From: Stramenopiles sp. TOSAG23-3
Lineage: Eukaryota > Sar
Length of the DNA: 10,853 bases
Assembly: GCA_900128585.1 (NCBI GenBank)
Contig: LT642779.1
Coordinates: forward strand, 1 to 10,853
Reading direction: 5' to 3'
The notes below the pieces were generated by a model. That model did no database searches. It was not told the DNA's origin and was given only the letters and a program-made list of their open reading frames with translations. The position numbers and the translations under genes were made by a program. This document shows, one piece after another, positions 1 to 8,000 of this stretch (its first letter is position 1; each line of letters opens with the position of its first letter).

Positions 1-142
1 AAGAAGAAGAAGAAGAAGAAGAAGAAGAAGAAGAAGAAGAAGAAGAAGAAGAAGAGAAGAAGAAGAAGAAGAAGAAGAAGAAGAAAGAAAAGAAAAAGAA
101 GAAGAAAAAGAAAAGAAAGAAGAAGAAAAAAAAGAAGAAGAA
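1..142. repeat. AAG/CTT homopurine microsatellite
   Basis: Every base from 1 to 142 on this strand is A or G; the first pyrimidine is at 143. The first 55 bases are a pure AAG repeat. A one-base slip at about 56 is followed by more AAG, and from about 85 the tract decays into mixed AAAG/AAAAG units. The left end is cut by the window, so the true length is unknown. It lies about 190 bases upstream of the deacetylase ATG. Such purine/pyrimidine mirror tracts can form triplex DNA and can influence promoters, but a role here is inference. Confidence 0.95.
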
Positions 143-328
143 TGAATGAGAGACTTGTTTATTTGTTTAATAGGACTATTATACCGAAACATAAATGCGT
201 AATACTATATATACTTCTACGTATACAATTTGTGAATTTTATCATTCGATTTCATTCAGGTTTTCTTTACGCCGATTTGTGTGGTACTATATATTGTTTC
301 TTCCTTCTCAAAAAAGGGATCAGTCATT
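143..328 (+). promoter_or_regulatory. Leader and putative promoter of the PHD-deacetylase gene
   Basis: This AT-rich stretch lies between the homopurine tract and the ATG at 329. It has a TATATATA at 206-213, about 116 bases before the ATG, and a second TATATAT at 288-294 that is probably too close to the ATG to act as a TATA box. In-frame codons continue upstream to 281, but there is no ATG among them, so this part is best read as 5' untranslated sequence. Promoter assignment rests on position and composition only. Confidence 0.3.
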
Positions 329-2950
329 ATGGCGTACCGTGCGCCGATGGAAGGAAGGGACAACGGTTCCTCGACGGACGAAGATGTGGACAAGTGTCAA
401 GGTTCGGGCGATGAAGAAACGCTTCAAGAGTCTCAGGAATTTTATTCGGAAAGCTCAGACGCTTCATCGCAGCAACACCTTGCACCCAGGGCGTCCGCGC
501 CGGCGGCCTTTGCGTTTGCTTTGCCGGGGACGACAAGCAGGCCAACTGGGGAAGGAAACAAGAGAAGGGCCAGCGATGCGGTTTCCAACGGCGAAACACC
601 CAGCAAACGGGCCCGAACCGACGACCCACACTCGTCCGCACCTGAACCTCTGGCGCCGCAGACCATCTCAGCGAGGCACCCCCCTGCGCTATCAGCGAGT
701 GTCGAGGCTACTGCATCAATCGCGCGCCCGACCGTCGTTTACGAAGGGGATTCGTCACAGGACAACTCAGCAGCGTTCGACCGTAAAATGGCACGAAGCC
801 TGTCGAACGCATCGGAATCTTCGCAGGTGAGCGAGGATGGCACCGATAAGGTCCACATGACAGGACTGTACAGTGTAGAAACGGGAGACTGGAAGGGAAC
901 GTGGCACTCGGACGGGCGGGACGAGCTGTCGTCCAAGTTTCGCTACAAAGCCGGAACGGTCATAGACCACAAGATGCCTTGCAGCATCTGCAACGTTATC
1001 GACGACGAAGAAGCACTGTACTGCGATTTGTGCGACCGTGGCTTTCACTTTGCCTGTCTAAAGATTCAGGAGGTCCCGAAGGCAAGGCACTGGTACTGCG
1101 ACGATTGCCAGCCCGTAAAGGACACCTGGGGGTTGATGCCATGCTCAAGGCTGTACACGGGAACGTTCGACATGAAAGGCGCGCAGAAGCAAAAGGAACA
1201 GTTTTATCTGTCCTTCTCGTATCGCAAGAATCGAAGTCCTGCGGGCAGTGCTGTGGATGAGAATGCGCCCGTTATTCGGGCGAGCGCAAAGGGGTATGGT
1301 CACAATGGATATGGGTCTTTTCTAATGACCGGCTGCCTGGACGTGTTCGTGAACATCAACGCAGGGCCCTTGAAAGGCCTCCTGTGGAGCCTGAAGCACA
1401 CCGGTCGAGAAAGGTTCTTCTTCAAGTTGTCGGTAACAAAGCAGTACTGCAACGAAGTAGACCCGGCCAAGTTCAATGTTTCCAACTACAGGTCAAGCAT
1501 GAAGGCCCTGCGAGAGACCCCCCCGCCGCCAATGTCCTCGACCCAAGGCATTACTTCCCCGTCCTCTCCCGGCGAATCGTATACGAACCTCCGGAGGGAG
1601 TCCTTCAACCTTCGGGGAGAAATAGAAAAATTAAAGCGAGACAAGGATGGTTTGCGGAGAAAGGCAAGGGAAGCCGAGAATCAGAAAGAACTGATGGCTC
1701 GGCAGCACGAGCGAGACATGGCACGCTTGGAGCAGAGCTTGAGATCGGCAAAACAGCGCCTTCGTGAAGCGAATGGGGGAGGGGCTGTGTCACCTTGCCG
1801 GGCGAGCGCTGGTAGCGGATCCATGGCGATCAGCAGTTCCATGATCGCACTGAATTCCAGCCAATGGCAATTCACACGTCCCCGAACACTGATCTTTACT
1901 GACGTTGACTGCTACTTTCACATGAACCCTTCCATCCACTTGGAATCGCAGAGCCGGCTGACGGGAATCTGGGGCGAGCTGAACAAATCCTTCGGGTTTA
2001 GACTGGAGTGGATCTCGAACGTGAACCGAGTGAATCTGCAGACGTTGCTTTTGGCCCATGATCTGGACTACATCCAGCTGCTGTTTGACACGTGCAAGCA
2101 ATTGAGCACCAACACGCCGAGGAATTTTGTCAAAGCACAGCAAAAAGCGTTGACCGCAGGGGCAGTTGGGAAAAGCGACGGGGACACTTACGTCAGTTCC
2201 AACGGCGCTGGGAACACGGTGTCTGCCGCGCTGAAAAGCAGTGGCGCGGTGTGCGACGCAATAGACAAGGTCATGACAAAGGGGCCAGGACGAGACGCAT
2301 CTTTTTCCAACGCGTTTTGTGTCATTCGGCCGCCTGGCCACCATGCAGGCAGGTGCGGCGTGCCCTCCGGCGAACTGGGGGGGTGTGGGATGGCTGGGCA
2401 AGGATTTTGTATATTAAATAATGTGGCCATTGGCGCTTTGCATGCTATGTGCCGGCTGAATCTGCGTGTCGCAATTGTGGACATTGATTTGCACGCTGGA
2501 AATGGCACACAGGAAATTTTGGAACTGTTTCTTCGAGACCACGATGAATTTCAAGACAGGGTACTTTTCTCCTCCATCCATTCTGGAAATGTGTTCCCTC
2601 AAGTCTCGGACAAGCGCAAGGTACCATCAGGTGTTCGGGCGGAATGTTTTCAGAATGTTAGCATAATGGGTAAGTGCACGTCAGAAGAGTGGCGGAAACG
2701 ATTCGCGGTTGGGATTGAGCCCGCATTGCGAAACTTTCGACCCGAACTAATTATCATATCTGCTGGATTCGACGCGCACAAGCATGATAAGATAAACGAT
2801 TTTATTGGGTTGGGCAACGAAGATTATTTTTGGGTGGCCAAGACCGTGGGGAATATTTGCAAAAACATCGTGTCAGTGTTAGAGGGAGGCTACGACCCGT
2901 CGTCGCTCCCTGGTGCGGTCTCTGCACACGTCGAGGGCCTCATAATTTAA
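329..2950 (+). CDS. PHD-finger/coiled-coil/class II-type histone deacetylase
   Basis: Predicted nuclear 873-residue zinc-dependent lysine deacetylase fused to a histone-reading module. Residues 1-170 are low-complexity, with a bipartite NLS-like signal (K78-R80 plus K93-R96). A C4HC3 PHD finger spans 218-260 (C218, C221, C232, C235, H240, C243, C257, C260). Residues 265-374 form a beta-rich region I cannot name. A charged coiled coil covers about 422-482. The catalytic domain runs from 517 to the C-terminus: RPPGHHA with H671/H672, DIDLHAGNG with D718, D720 and H722, SAGFD with D815, and LEGGYD with Y855. These match the active-site His pair, zinc ligands and transition-state Tyr of classical HDACs, so the enzyme looks active. 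The ATG at 329 has A at -3 and G at +4; the frame extends to a GTG at 281 but without an ATG. No intron is seen. The gene converges on the peptidase gene. Confidence 0.93.
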   Translation: MAYRAPMEGRDNGSSTDEDVDKCQGSGDEETLQESQEFYSESSDASSQQHLAPRASAPAAFAFALPGTTSRPTGEGNKRRASDAVSNGETPSKRARTDDPHSSAPEPLAPQTISARHPPALSASVEATASIARPTVVYEGDSSQDNSAAFDRKMARSLSNASESSQVSEDGTDKVHMTGLYSVETGDWKGTWHSDGRDELSSKFRYKAGTVIDHKMPCSICNVIDDEEALYCDLCDRGFHFACLKIQEVPKARHWYCDDCQPVKDTWGLMPCSRLYTGTFDMKGAQKQKEQFYLSFSYRKNRSPAGSAVDENAPVIRASAKGYGHNGYGSFLMTGCLDVFVNINAGPLKGLLWSLKHTGRERFFFKLSVTKQYCNEVDPAKFNVSNYRSSMKALRETPPPPMSSTQGITSPSSPGESYTNLRRESFNLRGEIEKLKRDKDGLRRKAREAENQKELMARQHERDMARLEQSLRSAKQRLREANGGGAVSPCRASAGSGSMAISSSMIALNSSQWQFTRPRTLIFTDVDCYFHMNPSIHLESQSRLTGIWGELNKSFGFRLEWISNVNRVNLQTLLLAHDLDYIQLLFDTCKQLSTNTPRNFVKAQQKALTAGAVGKSDGDTYVSSNGAGNTVSAALKSSGAVCDAIDKVMTKGPGRDASFSNAFCVIRPPGHHAGRCGVPSGELGGCGMAGQGFCILNNVAIGALHAMCRLNLRVAIVDIDLHAGNGTQEILELFLRDHDEFQDRVLFSSIHSGNVFPQVSDKRKVPSGVRAECFQNVSIMGKCTSEEWRKRFAVGIEPALRNFRPELIIISAGFDAHKHDKINDFIGLGNEDYFWVAKTVGNICKNIVSVLEGGYDPSSLPGAVSAHVEGLII

Positions 2951-2984
2951 AAGAAGAGAATTATCTCGAGCTTTAGTTACCAGG

Positions 2985-2990
2985 AATAAA
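2985..2990 (+). terminator. Candidate poly(A) signal of the deacetylase gene
   Basis: AATAAA lies 35 bases after the TAA stop of the deacetylase gene. A second AATAAA at 3013-3018 sits inside the left arm of the neighbouring inverted repeat, so either could be used. The assignment is by motif and distance only. Confidence 0.45.
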
Positions 2991-3010
2991 ATATATAGTA
3001 GTCAAAGGGT

Positions 3011-3082
3011 TAAATAAAAACAAGAAAATTGGCTGTTATTTAAGTAATTAAAATTAACAGCCAATTTTCTTGTTATTAATTA
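3011..3082. repeat. 28-bp-arm inverted repeat (strong hairpin)
   Basis: Arms 3011-3038 and 3055-3082 are inverse complements at 26 of 28 positions. The inner 20 bp (3019-3038 and 3055-3074) are perfect, with a 16-base spacer that can itself pair partly (TTTAA with TTAAA). It starts 61 bases after the deacetylase stop codon. It would therefore form a long stem in any transcript that reads past the first AATAAA. Confidence 0.9.
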
Positions 3083-3276
3083 AAATTAATGTACTGCGAG
3101 AACTGAAATCTAGACTTAGACATCATTCTAGGTTTGCATTCCTTCATGAACTGCGAACTTATATCTAGTTAAATAAAAAAACTTTTTTTGATTGCATTTT
3201 ATTTTTTTTACGAGAAAATAAATTTTAATTATTAAACAAGAGAATAATAACAGCCAATTTGTTTTGTTTTTATTTA
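3011..3276. mobile_element. MITE-like element with TA-bounded terminal inverted repeats
   Basis: The left arm, 3013-3040, reads AATAAAAACAA, then GAAA, then ATTGGCTGTTATT. The right arm, 3246-3274, is its inverse complement except for a small change in the middle (AACAA in place of GAAA). Matching stops exactly at a TA on each side (3011-3012 and 3275-3276), as expected for the TA target duplication of Tc1/mariner-type MITEs. A further inverted copy lies inside at 3055-3082. The interior is AT-rich with no reading frame, and holds an imperfect direct repeat (3093-3113 and 3150-3168, core ACTGCGA...ATCTAG). A second GTTAAATAAAAA at 3168-3179 repeats the outer end. No transposase is present, so it would be non-autonomous. 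It could instead be a decayed or nested element, or a locally generated repeat. Confidence 0.55.
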
Positions 3277-3415
3277 GGAGATGTGGTGTCGAGAATGAAA
3301 TAAAAAATTAAATTTTTATCCCAAATGATATGATAGACTTACAACTAAAAAAACATTTTTCCTATGATATCTCTCTTTTTCTTATAAGCTTGTTTTGTTT
3401 GCACACCACATCAGT

Positions 3416-4501
3416 TTACTGCCCTTCACTTGCCTGGTCCAGGAATTCTTGGACACACTTTTGTAGTGCAATTGTGATCCCGTTGCTGCTTGCTTTGTGC
3501 CCTGCATCAACAAAGTATGCATTTACCAAGCAGGAACCGGGTGGGCCCACCGCTTCGAGCCTTTTCTTCAACTGTTGTGCGTAGATCTCGGGGCAGACCT
3601 CGTCCCCTTCGCCCTGAACCACCCACGTCTTCACGGGTTTGTCACCGTAACCATCCTTCAGAGCACTTACCTTTCCTAAAAGATTCAGCGGTTCTTCGAA
3701 CGTTCCTCGTAAAAACAGCCGGGCCTCAAAAAATGCTGTAGAAAGCGCTTCTGGGAATATCTCCTCGTCGATTTGGTACGGGTCAAGAAGGTCGGCCGGG
3801 TCTTCCTCCATTAGATTGTTTTCAAAGACATAGAATCGCCAGGCCGCGTCACGGTCGCCGTTTACAATCATTTTCTCGTACGTCCGTATGAATCGCTCCG
3901 AGTCATTGGGAGAAAGCTCTTTCTCACCTTGCTTTTGAACCTCTGCCGCAGCCAGCTCAAAGAATATGTCAAACTCTTTCAGCCGCCTTTCGTTGTTCAA
4001 AAACGATTTTCGTGCGTAAATTGCGTCGAACTCAGCTTCGGTGTTCAGATAAATACCACGAAGAATAAGGCCCAAGCAAACGGCAGGGAACCGTTCGGCG
4101 TAGTCCAACCCCAACGTGCTGCCCCAACTTCCACCAAAAACAAGCCACCGGGAAATGCCCAAATGGTTTCTTACAATCTCAAAATCCGCCGACATTTGCT
4201 CGATGGAGATGTCGAGGTAGGTTTGCACATTCTTCACCCCATCCCGCACGGAAGGAAGCGAGGCGCCAGTTCCTCGCTGGTCCACTTCAATTACGTAAAA
4301 TTTTTCTTTATCAAAAAATTTAGCGTTGATGTTTTTGTAATCGTCGACACACGCGCCGGGTCCACCATGAACGAATAACACAGGGATACCAGTGGCCTCG
4401 TCACCCCAAACCCGAAACCAGAGTTGAACCTTGTCAGATTTTGACGGAACCTCTACAAAGCTTTCGGTTGCTTCGTTTATTCCTTTAGCCGTTGAACTCA
4501 T
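3416..4501 (-). CDS. Proline iminopeptidase-like alpha/beta hydrolase (peptidase family S33)
   Basis: A 361-residue soluble alpha/beta-fold hydrolase of the prolyl aminopeptidase type. This family removes N-terminal proline from peptides. The order of motifs is canonical: HGGPG at 45-49 (oxyanion region), DQRGTGAS at 74-81, GGSWGST with nucleophile S125, GEGDEVCP with acid D300, and AGHKAS with base H335. It is somewhat longer than the roughly 310-320 residues usual in bacterial members. No signal peptide, membrane span or clear organelle presequence is visible, so a cytosolic location is inferred. The first ATG of the frame is at 4501 (G at -3); upstream in-frame codons to 4546 start at TTG and contain no ATG. 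No intron is visible. Substrate choice within S33 (proline iminopeptidase or a related aminopeptidase) cannot be settled from motifs alone. Confidence 0.93.
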   Translation of the reverse strand: MSSTAKGINEATESFVEVPSKSDKVQLWFRVWGDEATGIPVLFVHGGPGACVDDYKNINAKFFDKEKFYVIEVDQRGTGASLPSVRDGVKNVQTYLDISIEQMSADFEIVRNHLGISRWLVFGGSWGSTLGLDYAERFPAVCLGLILRGIYLNTEAEFDAIYARKSFLNNERRLKEFDIFFELAAAEVQKQGEKELSPNDSERFIRTYEKMIVNGDRDAAWRFYVFENNLMEEDPADLLDPYQIDEEIFPEALSTAFFEARLFLRGTFEEPLNLLGKVSALKDGYGDKPVKTWVVQGEGDEVCPEIYAQQLKKRLEAVGPPGSCLVNAYFVDAGHKASSNGITIALQKCVQEFLDQASEGQ

Positions 4502-5016
4502 TGCACTTGCACAAAAAACTGACTCCAATGCAGTGGTTGGATGCAAAGGTTACTTGGACGTTGTATTGTGTGGGTAATATGGGAGGGAAATGAACAAGAT
4601 ATGTTGTGATCATCCATTTTTTTGATGTCGTTTAAAAAAGAAGAGCATTCAGATTCATGTTAGCAATAACAACTGTGTGTACAAACAATTGATGAACAAA
4701 CAACTAATAATTATTATATTTTTTAGTCGTCTGTCTATAATATATAATATTATTATTATTATTTATTATGGAAAAAATAGAAGAAAATATTAAATAAAAT
4801 AGTCAATAGTCCGTCTAACTAAAACAAAATAATATTATACTCGTCTTCTTCTTATTAATATTATTATAATTTTTTACATTTTTTTTAATAATTAATACTG
4901 TAAATATAATAGTAGTAAATATAAAAAAATATTTCATCATCAAATTAAACGTTCGCGGCGCTGTGCTTTTTTATGAAGTTGGTTTGGCCAGTTGTTTTTT
5001 GGTTTTTAAAATTATT
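4502..5016. other. AT-rich spacer between the peptidase and the membrane-protein gene
   Basis: These 515 bases hold the upstream region of the peptidase gene (near 4502-4620, moderately GC) and the 3' flank of the membrane-protein gene. The core at about 4680-4960 is extremely AT-rich, with a short ATT repeat at 4748-4763. A minus-strand AATAAA (TTTATT at 4762-4767) lies about 250 bases past the membrane-protein stop and is a weak poly(A) candidate. I see no gene, tRNA or conserved element here. Confidence 0.75.
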
Positions 5017-8000
5017 CTACAGTGTATTAAACTGCAAAGGTTTTTCCCATTGCGTCTCTTCGGTTTGGGTATTGTAATAGTAGTGTCGCCCAGAGGCTTC
5101 GTCGATGAACGTTTCCCACAATTGTTCCTCTGCCGTTGCGTTTGAATCTTGGCTTGGGATCGTGTCGGGAAGGGAACTGCCCATGGATTTTGTCAAGCTT
5201 AGTCGCTCGAGTGGCTCCAATGTTTCATTTGGGGCATCCCCCTTGACGGACAACGTGCATTTCCGGCAAGCCCTTGACCCTTCGATCTTCCATTTTGAAC
5301 ACGAATGGCACCGGAGTTCACCGCACACCCTGCAGTGATGCTTCAGCAATTTAAACGAAAATTTCCTTTTGCAATCTGGGCATCTACTTGTATCTATGCT
5401 CTTCATCCTCTTCTTGCTTTGCCCCACAATCGATTTTCGGTACTGCAACGGGTTCGTGTACACTTTGCTGCCCATGGACTTTTGTTCTGTTATTTCTATG
5501 CTCAGGGACCCCATCTTTTCCCCACCTTGTTTTTTCTCCTTCGACTTCGCCAACTTTCTGCACACCCAGCACAGTTTCAAAAATGTCACCACAAGGTAAT
5601 CTCGAAAAAAATAGATGCAAAAGAGGAAAAACGAGATGTTCATCAGGACGATGAAAATCATAACAGTAAGGCAAAGTCCTTGGCGGAGCCCGCACGGTTG
5701 CTGCAGTTCAAAAAATAGTCCTGACCATGCCGTCAAAAACAGCAGATAAAGGGACACAGAGTCAAACGTTTGTAGCTGCATGGCGTCCGAATCAGAAATA
5801 TTCTTCACGCCTTTGTACGGCCGGGCAAACATATTCCCCACAATTGATAGGCTCAAGAACAATAGAACCCAGTGAAGCTCCAGGTCCGAGTATGACAAAT
5901 AGCTCGTTATGAATGCAATTCCAGCTTTTCTGGAGGAAATTATTGCACCCCAGTACCATCGCTTCGGAGAATACGCACTGTACAACATGCCGTAGCGAAA
6001 CCTTGTAATAGAGGTTGATCGTATAATGTGAATCTTCCGAGACCTGTGCGCAACCCAAAGACCGTACAAGGGCATCCCTACGACGTACAGGACGATCTGC
6101 GGGATGGTAAAGAGGAAAATGAACAAAAGGTGCCGTCCCGTCCAGCATTCTTCTTGCAAATCAGCGACCAAATACGCCGTGTCGTCAAACTTCTTGCAAA
6201 TCAAAAGACCGAACGCTTGGCGACACAGAGTAGGGTATAGAAAGTATGCCCAAAACACAATGGTAGCAACACTCCCATCTTTGTGGCTGGGGGAAAGCCC
6301 ATTTTCGCCCCGGTATCTAAATTCGCGACCTTGGAGGCGCGCTGACGCTCTCCACAGGAACTTGATGAGGACAACGAACAGTGGCAAAGCCAAAATATAC
6401 ATTACTTGTTTGTAGTACACCAGCTCTGCAGCTGGGATGTGCGTGAGTTCACAATTCGGGCTCAACAAATGCTCCCCTATTGTGCTCATTGACCCTTCGA
6501 TGTCAAAGAGCACCTTGAGAGGACTTGGCCAAGGTACGTTCATGCTAGCAATCATGTAAGAGAGCTGAAAGTAGTTGAATATTATCATTTTTTTCATGCT
6601 GCTGACCGTTCTCTTCCCCCCCTTTTTCATGTGGTTTACGACCATAATGCAGAGGATTGCTACTGCAACCACCGCCCCCAGCGTAATCAGAAGCTTGTTT
6701 GCATCCGACGGCGGGCACAAGTAACACTCCAGCTGCCCACCAATTTCCCGGTGTCGGTAACCTTCTCTGCAGGTACCACAAAGGCGACAGCGGTTGCTAG
6801 GCTCACGGTCACACTCTTTCGCGTACCCTTCGGCAAAATTGCAAGTTTCATTGTGCTCAAAAAGGGAAGGGTCCTTTCCTTGCGGTGTCAAGAACTGGCC
6901 TTTGAAGTCGACATTTTTGCCGCCCAAACATGCGGGGGGAAACGCACAGCGCGAGAAACCACTGGCTTTGTTTTCGAGCCATACCTCGTTTCTCCACCAA
7001 CCAAAAAGTGGTTTGACATCTTTCCACGTGACGTGCTTTCCAAGGCAGCTGGCACCTTTCGGGCAGGGCACGCATTTGAAGTTATTGAACTCTCCAGATG
7101 TGTTCAAGTACTCACCTACGTAGTCACACTTGTCCGACGTTTCCCACGATGGTGTGACGAAGGACCAAGCACTCTTTTTGGACCGGTGCAACGCCCGGAC
7201 CCGTGCGTAAAGTGGGACCGCTGTTAAAGCGAGGGACGCATTTATTGTCACCCCACACTCTCTCGTAAATAAATTCGTCTTCGTAAATAGTTCACTGCCC
7301 CCCTTGCCATTTTTAAATGCGTCCTTTTGGACACTCCATTCAATTTCAAATTCAAATTTCCCGGTAACGTCCCCTGCACACCATTCAAGCCTGGCCTTCT
7401 TCCAGCTGCCTCCGTATCTCTTCAGCTTTGGCTGAATGTCAACGTTTATTGGTCTTTCTATGTACACGTTCACCTGTTTCTGGAGCCTGTAAACATGGTC
7501 ATCGCTTTCGAGGCGAAGTTGCAATTGGACCTCATCTGCTGAGCTGCCAGGCTGAACATAGACGGTTACTTGCTGCGATACATTGTTCCAATTCGTTTCG
7601 TCGACTATTACTGGATTTGGAGGGTTTCCCACCAGGGCCAACGCACCGACCGGGACAAAAGATAGATGTATTCGAACGGGTCGTTGCGGCTGTGAAGAAA
7701 ACCGAACAATAGACATGCTGGCATTTTCTCCTGAACTGACAAAAAGGACTTGGTTTGATGGGTCTAAAACTACGTCGGCACGGTCGTCGTCTGTCACGTC
7801 TATAATACCCCAAGGGTTTTCTGAGGGGTCACATACTTTCTTAAAGAAGACCGGGTCAGCCCCCTGCTTCACACCAACACAATTATGCAGCACCCGAAAG
7901 CGGGAATTTCCGTGGCAAACATTGTCCTTGATCGAGTTCAGCTCAATCCGCCGAATTTTGCTAAAATTGGAAGGCCCGAACACAACACGTCCCGGTGATG

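Larger units (their letters stand above)
2951..3415. other. AT-rich convergent intergenic region
   Basis: The 3' ends of the plus-strand deacetylase and the minus-strand peptidase face each other across 465 bases. Most of it is the inverted-repeat element described separately. The remainder (3277-3415) is AT-rich sequence with no coding potential that I can support. A minus-strand AATAAA (TTTATT at 3269-3274) lies about 140 bases past the peptidase stop, within the right arm of the repeat. Confidence 0.8.

Noticed and set aside
281-328. Upstream extension of the deacetylase frame to a GTG at 281
   Set aside because: A nuclear gene of this type is expected to start at ATG. The first in-frame ATG is at 329 and has a good start context.
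195-830. 211-residue plus-strand open frame overlapping the deacetylase start
   Set aside because: It is Arg/Pro/His-rich with no domain, and lies out of frame over the well-supported deacetylase coding region.
1790-2401. 203-residue minus-strand open frame opposite the deacetylase domain
   Set aside because: It has no family resemblance and is antisense to conserved catalytic motifs; typical of GC-balanced coding DNA.
4502-4546. Upstream extension of the peptidase frame to 4546
   Set aside because: The codon at 4546 is TTG and there is no ATG before 4501; the extra 15 residues add no recognisable presequence.
6631-7227. 198-residue plus-strand open frame opposite the membrane-protein gene
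   Set aside because: No domain or compositional sign of coding; the opposite strand encodes the cysteine-rich module with clear motifs.
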